Both the position numbers and the translations under genes were made by a program. A stretch of DNA of 64,000 nt from Photobacterium angustum. GTDB taxonomy: Bacteria > Pseudomonadota > Gammaproteobacteria > Enterobacterales > Vibrionaceae. Position 1 is the stretch's first letter, and each line of letters begins with the position of its first letter. The stretch is from NCBI RefSeq assembly GCF_003026365.1, contig NZ_PYOM01000006.1:1-64000 (forward strand). The letters run 5' to 3'. This document shows positions 40,552-49,648 of the stretch, one piece after another. The notes under the pieces were generated by a model. It was not told the origin of the DNA and made no database searches. It saw nothing but the letters and a program-made list of their open reading frames with translations.

Positions 40552-42018
40552 ATGAATCAAAATTTAGATATTCAATGTCAAAAAACTATTCAAAACTATA
40601 TTGATGACACATCAATATGGGAAAAAGGGTCAAACCGCTTTTGCCTGTCAATGACAAAGGTACAGTGGCGAATTTGGTTGTTGGCGACATTTGGAAAGTT
40701 TTTCGAAGGAATGATCGTGTTTATGATGGGGCTAACTTTGCCCTTGATCACGCTACAATTTCATTTAACAGAATTCCAAAAAGGTACCCTGAGCTCTTCA
40801 ATACTATTCGGTATATTAATTGGCGCAAGTGCGTTAGGGGGATTATCTGATCTCTACGGACGAAAGAAAATGTTTATCATTGAGATGGCATTACTTTCTG
40901 TTTGCTTAGTCGGTATGGCATGTAGCCAATCTTATCTTACTATCTTACTGTTTAACTTTGGTATCGGATTAGCATTAGGGTGTGATTACCCAACAGCGCA
41001 TTTAATGATTTCGGAAAGCATTCCGACTAAAAATCGCGGTAAGTTGGTACTTGGCGCTTTTGCTTTTCAGTCGGTTGGTGTTTTGTTGGGTATCCTCACG
41101 GGCATTATCGTACTGACTTATGCTGATGATATTAATGCATGGCGCTTAATGTACATATTGGCATTAGTTCCGTCATTGGCAATAACGGTTGCACGTTTCT
41201 TTATTCCTGAAAGCGCACACTGGCTAATGTCGAAAAAACGTGAGAAAGAGGCTGAAAAGTCACTAAAACGATTATTAAATCGTGATCCTCAATCTGATAT
41301 GACATTGACGGTTGTACCGTGTCCTGAAGGTGAAGAGAACCATTCATGGTTAGGCGGCTACAAGAAACTATTTAAGCAAAAGTACCGGGCAAAAACGATT
41401 CTGGCTTCTGCTCCTTGGTTTATCCAAGATTTAGGTACATATGGTATTGGTATTTTTACACCTGTTATTTTAGCATCGGTGCTTGATCCACATGTCGTTG
41501 TTGCAGGAGATGCACTTCATAGTACGATAGCAAGCATTGTATATTCAGCGAAAGGTACGGCATTGATTGACTCCTTGCTTATTATTGGAGTGATCTGCGC
41601 AATTATTTATTCTGAATCGATTGGTCGTATGAAGTTGCAAATTTACGGCTTTATTGGTTGTGCGGTCGGTTTGGCTTTAGCTGCGTTGTCGATAAAGCTA
41701 AATAATGACTATCAAATTTATCTGCTGTTTTTAGGCTTTATGTTGTTCAATTTTATGAATAATCTTGGTCCAAATGCACAGACTTATTTAATCTCAGGCG
41801 AAGTGTTTCCAGTTAAAATTCGAGCTAAAGGCGCTGGTTTTGCGGCATCGATTGCAAAGTTGGGTGCGATCTTAACTGCGTTTTTATTTCCTATCTTAAT
41901 GCATGAAATAGGGGTGTTTAATTTATTACTTTGTCTTGTTGCTACATCACTATTTGGTGCGTGGGTAACATATAAATATAGATTTGAAACATCAGGAAAG
42001 AATATCGAAAATATTTAG
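40552..42018 (+). CDS. MFS transporter, sugar-porter-like
   Basis: 488 residues from the ATG at 40552; an in-frame TTG at 40537 precedes it and neither has a good ribosome site. Twelve membrane segments. Family signatures: GGLSDLYGRKKMF (loop 2-3), IGLALGCDYPTAHLMISESIP (helix 4), a long central loop (about 225-270) and GEVFPVKIRAKGAGFAASIAKLG near helix 11. This combination is typical of the sugar-porter/SP-like branch that also includes organic-acid and phosphate carriers. No enzyme gene neighbours it, so the substrate is unknown. Confidence 0.78.
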   Translation: MNQNLDIQCQKTIQNYIDDTSIWEKGSNRFCLSMTKVQWRIWLLATFGKFFEGMIVFMMGLTLPLITLQFHLTEFQKGTLSSSILFGILIGASALGGLSDLYGRKKMFIIEMALLSVCLVGMACSQSYLTILLFNFGIGLALGCDYPTAHLMISESIPTKNRGKLVLGAFAFQSVGVLLGILTGIIVLTYADDINAWRLMYILALVPSLAITVARFFIPESAHWLMSKKREKEAEKSLKRLLNRDPQSDMTLTVVPCPEGEENHSWLGGYKKLFKQKYRAKTILASAPWFIQDLGTYGIGIFTPVILASVLDPHVVVAGDALHSTIASIVYSAKGTALIDSLLIIGVICAIIYSESIGRMKLQIYGFIGCAVGLALAALSIKLNNDYQIYLLFLGFMLFNFMNNLGPNAQTYLISGEVFPVKIRAKGAGFAASIAKLGAILTAFLFPILMHEIGVFNLLLCLVATSLFGAWVTYKYRFETSGKNIENI

Positions 42019-42061
42019 ATTGATTACTAAAACTTGATAATTAGTAAAAATAGATATTGAA

Positions 42062-42096
42062 AAAGAGCGTAAGAATATTTCTTACGCTCTTTTTTA
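42062..42096 (+). terminator. Rho-independent terminator after the MFS gene
   Basis: AAAGAGCGTAAG pairs with CTTACGCTCTTT (12 bp, 7-nt loop), followed by more T. About 230 AT-rich bases with no feature separate it from kup. Confidence 0.9.
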
Positions 42097-42330
42097 TTTA
42101 TTAATACTGTATTTGAACGCCGTATAATATATTTAATATTAAAGTTATCTTTTTTTATTACGCTTCATAACTGAACTTTTAGCTTTAAAAACAAACAAAG
42201 TTTATATTTTCTTTATATTTTTATTCGTAAATATTACCCTTTATTTATCTTTGCCTTGTTAACCTGCCTGCCTCTATTTAGTCATAAGGTACAGTGTTTC
42301 CCCAATATGGGATGTACATGAAAATCAACG

Positions 42331-44193
42331 ATGCAAAATCAAAAACAGTCTTTATGGGTACTGACGTGCCTATCTATTGGGATTGTGTATGGTGATATTG
42401 GTACCAGCCCATTGTATGCCTTTAAAGCGATGTTTGAAGGTGAACATTCAATAGCCATTAACCAAGCAAATGTTTTTGGTATTCTCTCATTAGTTTTTTG
42501 GACCTTCGTGATAACGGTATGTATAAAATATTTAGCGTTGGTAACACGGGCTTCGAATAAAGGTGAAGGTGGCGTTTTAACATTAACCTCTTTAGCGCAT
42601 AGTGTGGCGCCACCGCATTTTAAAAAAGGTATTTTATTTTTAGGTATGTTGGCGGCTGGTTTCTTTTTTGGTGAAGCCATTATTACTCCGGCGATGTCAG
42701 TGCTGTCTGCGGTCGAAGGGATCACTGTGATTAATCGCAGTTTTACACCTATGATCTTACCGATAGCTATCACGATTATTTGTGTTTTATTTGCCATTCA
42801 AAAATACGGTTCTGGAAAAATTGGGCGGCTGTTTGCACCTGTCATGCTGTTATGGTTTGGCACTATTGGTGTTTTAGGTTTACTAAGTATTATTAAAAAC
42901 CCAACAGTATTAGATGCACTTAATCCTATTTATGCCATACATTTCGCTTTTAACCACGGTGCGGCAACCTTGTTTACTTTAGGGGTCGTTGTTTTAGCCG
43001 TTACTGGTGTTGAGGCGTTGTATGCAGATATGGGGCATTTTGGTATTAAGCCTATTCGTTTAGCGTGGTTTTTCATTGTCATGCCATGCTTAGTTTTAAA
43101 TTACTACGGACAAGGTGCGCTAGTGTTATCACAACAGGTGGATATTGATAACCCGTTCTTTATGTTAGCGCCAGATATGCTGCGTTTACCTTTAGTCATT
43201 CTTGCTACGTGTGCGACTGTGATTGCCTCGCAGGCTGTGATTTCAGGGATTTTTTCATTAACTCGTCAAGCTGTGAATTTAGGATTTCTACCTCCAGTGC
43301 AAATCCACCATACTTCACATCAAGAGCAAGGTCAGATCTATGTTCCCTTAGCTAACTTTTTATTGTTTTTACTTGTGCTCACTGTGGTACTGACGTTTGG
43401 TAGCTCAGAGCGTTTAGCGGCGGCGTATGGGATTGCAGTAACGGCAACCATGTTAATTTCTTCCTTATTTATCCTTGTGGTTGCACGTTATATGTGGGGA
43501 TGGAAGCTGGTCGTTGTTATTCAGTATGCGTCATTCATGCTGTTATATGATGTACTATTGTTTATCGCGACATCATTAAAATTCTCCGATGGTGGTTGGC
43601 TTCCATTAACAATAGGCTCAATTGTATTTCTTTTGATGATCACATGGTATTTAGAGCGAGAAAGGATCAGCCAATTAATTAAACAACCGTTGTCATCCGA
43701 AGCTATGGTTAATGAGTTAGAGCAAAAAGATTGGCCTCGCGCTTCGGGGACTGCCGTCTATTTCACTCGTAATGAAGAGTATGTGCCTGCCTCATTGGTC
43801 AATAATTTAAAATATAATGAAACCTTACATGAACGTAATGTACTCATGACATTTAAATACCCTGATCAACCTAGAGTGCATCCACTTAAACGGATTGAAG
43901 TAAGACAAATATCGCCTTCATTTTGGCAGATGATTGCGTATGTAGGTTATCAAGAATCGTTAGATATGGATCAAATATTCACAGCCTGTAACGGCAAAGG
44001 CTTTTCATTGCATGAACTTGATACGGTTTTCTTTATGTCATCCGAGCGAATAAAGTTGAAGCATACGACGTTATGGCATGATCTAAAAGCGAGGCTATTT
44101 ATATTATTAAGCCGAAATGCGTTGAGAACTTCAGAGCGGCTACATGTACCGCAAGATAGATTAATTGAAATTGGGGTACACCTAGAAATTTAA
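42331..44193 (+). CDS. kup: Low-affinity potassium transporter Kup
   Basis: 620-residue inner-membrane K+:H+ symporter (E. coli Kup has 622). Kup signatures: GIVYGDIGTSPLYAFKAMFEG at the N-terminus (quoted in part), GEGGVLTLTSLA near residue 80, and TGVEALYADMGHFG near 225. About 12 membrane segments are followed by a cytoplasmic tail (about 450-620). No strong ribosome site precedes the ATG. Downstream are a terminator and a KdpD/KdpE-like pair, suggesting a potassium-handling neighbourhood. Confidence 0.95.
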   Translation: MQNQKQSLWVLTCLSIGIVYGDIGTSPLYAFKAMFEGEHSIAINQANVFGILSLVFWTFVITVCIKYLALVTRASNKGEGGVLTLTSLAHSVAPPHFKKGILFLGMLAAGFFFGEAIITPAMSVLSAVEGITVINRSFTPMILPIAITIICVLFAIQKYGSGKIGRLFAPVMLLWFGTIGVLGLLSIIKNPTVLDALNPIYAIHFAFNHGAATLFTLGVVVLAVTGVEALYADMGHFGIKPIRLAWFFIVMPCLVLNYYGQGALVLSQQVDIDNPFFMLAPDMLRLPLVILATCATVIASQAVISGIFSLTRQAVNLGFLPPVQIHHTSHQEQGQIYVPLANFLLFLLVLTVVLTFGSSERLAAAYGIAVTATMLISSLFILVVARYMWGWKLVVVIQYASFMLLYDVLLFIATSLKFSDGGWLPLTIGSIVFLLMITWYLERERISQLIKQPLSSEAMVNELEQKDWPRASGTAVYFTRNEEYVPASLVNNLKYNETLHERNVLMTFKYPDQPRVHPLKRIEVRQISPSFWQMIAYVGYQESLDMDQIFTACNGKGFSLHELDTVFFMSSERIKLKHTTLWHDLKARLFILLSRNALRTSERLHVPQDRLIEIGVHLEI

Positions 44194-44212
44194 TTGCTTA
44201 TTTTTGCCATAT

Positions 44213-44266
44213 AAAGAGCTTCACGGTTATCCCATAAGTTTGGTGGTAATTGTAGAAGCTCTTTTT
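44213..44266 (+). terminator. Terminator after kup
   Basis: AAAGAGCTTC pairs with GAAGCTCTTT across a 32-nt loop, followed by TTACTTTA. It separates kup from the two-component genes. Confidence 0.65.
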
Positions 44267-44330
44267 ACTTTATCGATAATTCCCCTGAAGGTATTATTAA
44301 ATGCTAACTATAAGACAAATAGCTTGATTT

Positions 44331-45797
44331 ATGACGAATCGAACAAATTGGAATGATCTGAGCAAGACCGCTATTTTGTTGGTGTTCTATGTTTTGGTGA
44401 CATACATTGGCGTAAAATTTCGTGATGTGATCATTGAAACTGATACCGCGATGCTATTGTTGCTACTTAACATTGTGAGTGGTTTTTGGTTAAGGCGAAA
44501 GTTTGCTTATGTGATCACGGCTCTCAGTATTGTTGCTTTTCACTTCTTTGTTTTACCTGAACATAATTCGTTTAAATTTCAAAACTATCAGCACATTATT
44601 ACCTTTACCGTCATGGCTTTTAGTGGTGTTTTTGCGGTTAAAATAACGCAATCTCAGCAGCGTGAAATTAATAAAAATAAACAATTAAAATCTGAGTTAA
44701 AGAGTAATTATCATCTAGCATCAGAGTTGGCTTCGCTTAATGAAAGCCAAGCGATCGCAAGCTCAGCGATTGAACATTTAGAGCGAAATGGGCAGTTCAA
44801 AGCACAGATCTGGCTATTTTCTCCCACGCTTTTTTGTTTGGCCTCTCACGATAAGTTACAGCAAAGTGAGTACTATTCTGTGGTTGAACGCTTTATGTTG
44901 CGAGGAGAGCAATCGAGTGAAGTGCTATCAGCAGCTTTGGCATTATATCCACTCTGTGGGCAGTCAGGATTGTTCGGGGTATTAGTGATTCAAGCAGAGC
45001 AAGGGCAACTGTTTAACCCTATTTTAACCACACTTATCAGCTTATCCTTGTCACGCTCAGAAGCCAACAGTGCACTAACGATTGCGAAAGAAGCAAACCA
45101 ATTAGAGCAGATGCGTAATACGCTATTAGCGGCAGTTTCTCATGATTTAAAAACGCCACTAGGATCGATTATTGGCACAGCAACCACTTTAAGTGACTCA
45201 ACAATAAAATTGCCGATGGAAACTCAAAAAGAGCTATTACAATCTATAGCAGAGGAAGGCTATAGCTTAAATCGCAGTTTAACTAAACTATTAGATATTA
45301 GTCGTTATAGTACGAAAACCTTGATCCCTAATCGAGATTGGGTAGAGCCAGAAGAAGTGATTGGGAGTGCAACTAAGCGCATAGAGCAAGTTGTTAAGTT
45401 ACATCCAATAAACTTAACGGGTGAAACTATGTTAGTTTCACTCGATTATGCGTTAATTGAGCAAATTATCGCGAATCTTATTGAAAACGCAGCCAAGTAT
45501 AGCCCTGTTGGCGAAGCAATAGATATTACAACAGATTATCAAAAAGGGTGCTTTTCTATTGAGATCGCCGATAGAGGTTGCGGTGTTGCACCCGATGAAA
45601 CTCAACGAATTTTTGAGCGTTTCTATCGCTCAGAGCACACTAAAGTCAAAGGAACTGGATTAGGCTTAGCTATTTGTAAGCTTATTGTTTCAGCCCACAA
45701 CGGTACCATTAGTGTCTCGCCAAGGATTGGCGGCGGCAGCATTTTTACGGTAACCATTCCTTGTGATAAATATGATTTAACAGGCATTTATGAATAG
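44331..45797 (+). CDS. KdpD-like sensor histidine kinase lacking the N-terminal domain
   Basis: 488 residues. The N-terminus is the DUF4118-type four-helix membrane domain of KdpD (about 10-105); a GAF-like region (about 120-250), a HisKA dimerisation helix with phospho-acceptor SHDLKTPLGS (His near residue 272) and a HATPase domain (NLIENAAKYSP, DRGCGVAPDE, GTGLGLAICK) follow. KdpD itself carries about 400 further N-terminal residues (the KdpD and universal-stress domains), which are absent here; the start is clean, so this is a short form rather than a truncation. It overlaps the response regulator by 8 bases. No kdpFABC genes are nearby; kup is the neighbour. Confidence 0.85.
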   Translation: MTNRTNWNDLSKTAILLVFYVLVTYIGVKFRDVIIETDTAMLLLLLNIVSGFWLRRKFAYVITALSIVAFHFFVLPEHNSFKFQNYQHIITFTVMAFSGVFAVKITQSQQREINKNKQLKSELKSNYHLASELASLNESQAIASSAIEHLERNGQFKAQIWLFSPTLFCLASHDKLQQSEYYSVVERFMLRGEQSSEVLSAALALYPLCGQSGLFGVLVIQAEQGQLFNPILTTLISLSLSRSEANSALTIAKEANQLEQMRNTLLAAVSHDLKTPLGSIIGTATTLSDSTIKLPMETQKELLQSIAEEGYSLNRSLTKLLDISRYSTKTLIPNRDWVEPEEVIGSATKRIEQVVKLHPINLTGETMLVSLDYALIEQIIANLIENAAKYSPVGEAIDITTDYQKGCFSIEIADRGCGVAPDETQRIFERFYRSEHTKVKGTGLGLAICKLIVSAHNGTISVSPRIGGGSIFTVTIPCDKYDLTGIYE

Positions 45798-46497
45798 CGA
45801 TACTAAAATATTAGTCATTGAAGATGAAGCGCCAATTCGTCGCTTTTTAGATATTTTAACAACAGGACACGGCTATAGCGTTAAAACGGTAGAAACCGCA
45901 CAAGAAGGGCTTAAGCAAATAGCGACTTGGAATCCTCACTTAGTGTTACTAGATTTAGGATTACCGGATGCTGATGGCCTAGAGTTTACCAAAGAGCTAC
46001 GTACCTGGACTGAGACGCCGATTATAGTGATATCTGCTCGTGATAAAGAAGCTGATAAAGTGCAGGCATTAGATGCTGGCGCGAATGATTATTTAACCAA
46101 GCCATTCGGTAGTGAAGAGCTATTAGCGCGTATTCGAGTTGCTCTTCGCTTACATTCCCACAACACTGCGACAGAAGTGAGTCAATACCGTTTTGGTGAT
46201 GTTTTACTTGATATGGCAATGCAAACGGTAATGTATAACGGTGAGAGTATTAAACTCACGCCTAAAGAATATAAAATACTCACCTTACTGGCAAAAAATA
46301 TGGGTAAGGTGCTGACTCATAAGCAAATTTTAAAAGAGGTGTGGGGCGGTAATTATACTGAACATGCCCATTATGTCCGTATTCATATCGCTCAATTGCG
46401 TCATAAAATAGAAAAGTCACCCGCTCAGCCTCAATATATCATTACTGAAAACGGGGTGGGGTATCGCTTGATCAATGGAGAGATAGCCGACAATTAA
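45790..46497 (+). CDS. KdpE-like response regulator (OmpR/PhoB family)
   Basis: 235 residues. Receiver domain about 5-118 with the acidic pair EDE, phospho-acceptor Asp in LVLLDLGLPDADG (near residue 55), and conserved Thr/Ser and Lys (VISARD, LTKPFG). The winged-helix DNA-binding domain (about 130-232) has KLTPKEYKILTLLAKN and the recognition-helix region HYVRIHIAQLRHKIE, both very like KdpE. Translationally coupled to the kinase. Targets cannot be read from sequence; kup is the obvious candidate. Confidence 0.88.
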   Translation: MNSDTKILVIEDEAPIRRFLDILTTGHGYSVKTVETAQEGLKQIATWNPHLVLLDLGLPDADGLEFTKELRTWTETPIIVISARDKEADKVQALDAGANDYLTKPFGSEELLARIRVALRLHSHNTATEVSQYRFGDVLLDMAMQTVMYNGESIKLTPKEYKILTLLAKNMGKVLTHKQILKEVWGGNYTEHAHYVRIHIAQLRHKIEKSPAQPQYIITENGVGYRLINGEIADN

Positions 46498-46621
46498 AAG
46501 GGGGCGATTTTTGTTTAATATCGTTCTTTATAAAAACTTTATATGACTTAATGTATTTATTACATAAACCTTAGATCAAACTTTATACCATGAATTAAAG
46601 CTTTGAAGATAAGGTGGATAT

Positions 46622-46909
46622 ATGTTTTTTTATATTGAAATGACAGCAGCTGTGGTCTTTTTTATAGCTATGCTAACGCGTTCTTGTTTTTTAAAATCAA
46701 CGTGGCAGCAACTGATGACTGTTGCGCTACAAGTTATTTCTGTGTGGTGCTTGGTTCATCTATTTTTAACCCATGTTTATCCTGAATTTTTGTTTGCGAA
46801 AAATGTGATTAGTGTGTGCTTTTCTATGGTATTTATCCTTGCAGGGTTAAAAGATCGCTATGAATCAGATGTTTACCTTAGTCATCAACCCAGCGCTGCG
46901 GCAAAATAA
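46622..46909 (+). CDS. Small membrane protein of unknown function
   Basis: 95 residues; AAGGTGG lies about 6 bases before the ATG. Three hydrophobic segments (about 3-20, 30-52, 58-77) make it a small integral membrane protein. No family recognised. It precedes the broken tatA-like gene by 14 bases and may have been co-transcribed with it. Confidence 0.6.
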   Translation: MFFYIEMTAAVVFFIAMLTRSCFLKSTWQQLMTVALQVISVWCLVHLFLTHVYPEFLFAKNVISVCFSMVFILAGLKDRYESDVYLSHQPSAAAK

Positions 46910-46923
46910 CAGGAACTAACATC

Positions 46924-47114
46924 ATGGGTGAAATCAGTATTGGCTAACTACTTATTGTTGCTGTTATTTTCGTATTGTTATTTGGAACAAAAAATTAAAA
47001 AACTTAGGCAGTGATTTAGGCTATGCATTAAAAGGTTTTCAAAATGCGGTTAAAGATGAGCCCGCTAAAGAGAAAACTGTCGAGAAAAGCGTGGTTGATG
47101 AAACGACTCGTTAG
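46924..47114 (+). pseudogene. Broken tatA/tatE-like gene
   Basis: Translating across two lesions gives MGEISIG-stop-LLIVAVIFVLLFGTK, then (after restoring one base) KLKNLGSDLGYALKGFQNAV and a charged tail ending at the TAG at 47112-47114. This matches TatA/TatE ([25 protein letters not shown]...) over the membrane helix, hinge and amphipathic helix. Lesion 1: TAA at 46945-46947 where family members have a Gln codon. Lesion 2: one A is missing from the A-run near 46987-46992, shifting the frame. An AGGA ribosome site (46911-46914) is still present. The nonsense change is not a homopolymer artefact, so inactivation looks genuine; an intact tatABC elsewhere is expected. Confidence 0.8.
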
Positions 47115-47337
47115 TACTTTTTACGATGTAAGTGCATAGTGCCAATTGTTTGAAAAATTCAATATTATTTTGTCTCTCTGTTTAAATTCTATTAATCCGT
47201 TATGGTAACTGCAGAATTTTTGAATAGGTATTTATCATGAAACGTGGATTGATAATAATCTTACAGTGAATAAAGCAGCGATCTTGCGTGTTGAATTTGA
47301 TAGTTCATTTATTATAAATACCTTGTTACATGTAACT
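47115..47337. other. Gene-free boundary segment left of the recombinase operon
   Basis: About 220 bases with no ORF or RNA gene. The junction between chromosome and accessory element must be in or near this stretch. Confidence 0.4.
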
Positions 47338-47453
47338 ACAGTTAACTAGCTGTTTTACATGATCTTGTTTGTTGTTACGATTTATTGATGTTTAACTATC
47401 AATAAATCGCCATGTTTTAAATACTATTACCTTTTAATACAGCTAGTTACTGT
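47338..47453. repeat. Inverted repeat at the end of the recombinase operon
   Basis: ACAGTTAACTAGCTGT (47338-47353) and ACAGCTAGTTACTGT (47439-47453) are inverted copies differing by one inserted base, 85 bp apart. The right arm overlaps the stop region of the last operon gene. It may be a recombinase-binding or element-end structure, or a long-range hairpin. Confidence 0.4.
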
Positions 47454-47850
47454 AAACTATCTGAGTAATATTGCTGTTTGTTTCACTTCCGCTACTTAAT
47501 GCCATATTTTTCCGTATTAACGTAGCATTTTGTGATTGAACTTTAGCTAACATTGCTTTTAGCTTTGCCACCTCAGAGCGCAATTCTCGATTACGCTCTT
47601 TATATTCTTTGAGTTCATGTTGCTTGGCATCACGCTGTTGACGAATACCTTTATTCACACCACCTTTGATGCGCTCTAATAGGTCAGGACAATCTCGATG
47701 AATCAACGCTCGACTGACACCCGCTTCTTCGGCAACAGCAGCCACACTCATTTTACGTTGCTCAGTGACAATAGTAGGGCGACCTTTTTCTATCCGAATA
47801 ATGGCAAGCCGAACCGCTTTATGTGTCGCTTTTTCTTTTGGGTTAGACAT
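47443..47850 (-). CDS. Small coiled-coil accessory protein of a recombinase element (TnpC-like)
   Basis: 135 residues. The N-terminal half has a helix-turn-helix-like stretch (MSVAAVAEEAGVSRALIHRD) and the second half a long charged coiled coil (about 70-115) ending in a Ser/Asn tail. Size, position after two large recombinase genes and this layout match TnpC of Tn554-type transposons and comparable DUF6262-like proteins. It overlaps the gene before it by 8 bases and is the last of four co-directed genes. A role in assisting the recombinases is inferred. Confidence 0.6.
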   Translation of the reverse strand: MSNPKEKATHKAVRLAIIRIEKGRPTIVTEQRKMSVAAVAEEAGVSRALIHRDCPDLLERIKGGVNKGIRQQRDAKQHELKEYKERNRELRSEVAKLKAMLAKVQSQNATLIRKNMALSSGSETNSNITQIVYSN

Positions 47851-49648
47851 TTTTTACCTCAATATGCTCTCTCTGATTAATCTCTTGCTTCATGACTTCA
47901 ACATCAACTCCCAAAGCGGTTAATACCTTTTCACAACGTTCCATACCTTTTTGGGCTGCGGCTCTACCAGCCTCTCCAATATCATCTAGTTGCATCAGCT
48001 TCATTTGTTGAACGAGCATTCCCTCCCAATATGGCAAGTGTCGTTTATCGACAATGCCATGTTCGCAATCCTCAGATTTATCACAACGGCATTCGTCATC
48101 ATTCGTACACCATGCAATGCCTGTTGAACGAATAGGGATAGAGCTAGAATAGGCTTTAGCCATATTTTGTAGAGAACCAAAGACTTTAATATGTTCGCCA
48201 TCTTGACGCACTTTTTTGATCTTTTGAGCCATCCCGCCCCCTGCAATGGGGCTATCTAACTCAAACCAATCTTGCTTAATTTCTTCTTCAACCAGATATT
48301 TCTCTCGGAGCAATTCTTCAAATAGTTCCGCATCCAGATTATCGTTAAAGGCATATAAGGCGGTCATGGTAATAGACCAGTGCTTAAAGTGGTCTTTTAA
48401 TGCCCTCAAATCACCCAATTCTGAATGCACGACATAATTAGCAAAGGTGCGTCTGAATTGGTGCGCTGCTAGATTCCAATCACTTTCTATTTGTTTGCAT
48501 AAATTTGGCAACCTCAACTCTGTAATGGTATTTCCAGATAGGATGTTGAGGGCATTGTTTTTGCGCAGGGATTTCGATAGACAAATGTGGTCTGAAATCT
48601 GTTCAAGGCGATGCACTTCTGAATGGTCATTGCTTGCTTTCGCTTTTACTAAATCACGCTCAAGCTGCGCTTGAAGTGGCGCACTTAGACGACCAAGAAT
48701 ATCAATCGCTTGAGTAGCAATCTCTGGGGCAATCCATTCAGCTAACCCTGTATGCGTTTTTTCAGATACCGTTTCGATGTAGTAATAGGTGGTGTCATCT
48801 TTTGTTTCAGAGCGGTACGCCCCACGCTTAATGCCTAAGATTTCATGAATACGCATTCCTGTTGTGAATAGCAGCCAGAAAATACAACTATCACGCAGTA
48901 GCAAGGATTCTGTCTTTTCCGCTGATGCTAATATTTCATCTGCTCGGTCTAGGTAGGACTTGGTAAACTGACAAAGCGGGATTAACACCTCATCAGGGAT
49001 AATCAAGGTTTTCGGTTTTTTTCTTGCCTCTTGTAAAGCCTCACCCACATACCCCGCTTGCTCACTAGCACTTGATTCAGACCAAGGGTGCTCTTTGACA
49101 AAATCAAACGTTTTGCAATAGCGATACAGGTCTTCTAAAGCGAGCAATTTCTGCGCTTTAGTGCCTGCTACCAATGGCTTGATTTCCCCCTTTCGCGTTG
49201 AGGTAAGGGTATTTACATACTTAACATAGGCATTGGACGTAAAAGCGGTGAGTCCATGTGTCACTGTGGTATCTGAACTCAAAACCCACTGAAAATAAGT
49301 GTTCAAGTTAATCAAAACACATTTCAGAGAGCTAACCGCCAAATTCTCTTTCATTTTGTTCCATACCACCCATTTTGCCATGCGCTTCATTTGGGGATCG
49401 GCAATGGTGGTAAAGTTAAGGTTCAATCCATTTGCACTGGTTGCTTTCGTGCCTTTACTGGCTGGAAATACCCATATGTCGTGCTCATATCGAGAGAGCG
49501 TTTGATACTCACCGTTGGCAACTTTAATGTAGGTCACGATACCCGTTAGACTACCATCAATGGCTCGCTCTAGTGTGCTATCGCTTGGCTTTGGACATTG
49601 CTGAGTAGCGAACTCAGCTTGCGTAAGTATTAACTCAACTGAACTCAT
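47843..49648 (-). CDS. Large tyrosine recombinase-like protein, element gene 3
   Basis: 601 residues. The C-terminal half has a tyrosine recombinase catalytic layout: Arg in LFTTGMRIHEILGIKRG (about 260-280), the AAHQFRRTFANYVVH box, and HWSITMTALYAF with the candidate nucleophile Tyr. A Cys/His-rich stretch near 535-555 (WCTNDDECRCDKSEDCEHG) could bind zinc, as in the large TnpB-type recombinases of Tn554-like elements. It overlaps the genes on both sides by 4 and 8 bases, so all are translated together. The precise family (Tn554-like or gamma-mobile-trio) needs a profile search. Confidence 0.7.
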   Translation of the reverse strand: MSSVELILTQAEFATQQCPKPSDSTLERAIDGSLTGIVTYIKVANGEYQTLSRYEHDIWVFPASKGTKATSANGLNLNFTTIADPQMKRMAKWVVWNKMKENLAVSSLKCVLINLNTYFQWVLSSDTTVTHGLTAFTSNAYVKYVNTLTSTRKGEIKPLVAGTKAQKLLALEDLYRYCKTFDFVKEHPWSESSASEQAGYVGEALQEARKKPKTLIIPDEVLIPLCQFTKSYLDRADEILASAEKTESLLLRDSCIFWLLFTTGMRIHEILGIKRGAYRSETKDDTTYYYIETVSEKTHTGLAEWIAPEIATQAIDILGRLSAPLQAQLERDLVKAKASNDHSEVHRLEQISDHICLSKSLRKNNALNILSGNTITELRLPNLCKQIESDWNLAAHQFRRTFANYVVHSELGDLRALKDHFKHWSITMTALYAFNDNLDAELFEELLREKYLVEEEIKQDWFELDSPIAGGGMAQKIKKVRQDGEHIKVFGSLQNMAKAYSSSIPIRSTGIAWCTNDDECRCDKSEDCEHGIVDKRHLPYWEGMLVQQMKLMQLDDIGEAGRAAAQKGMERCEKVLTALGVDVEVMKQEINQREHIEVKNV

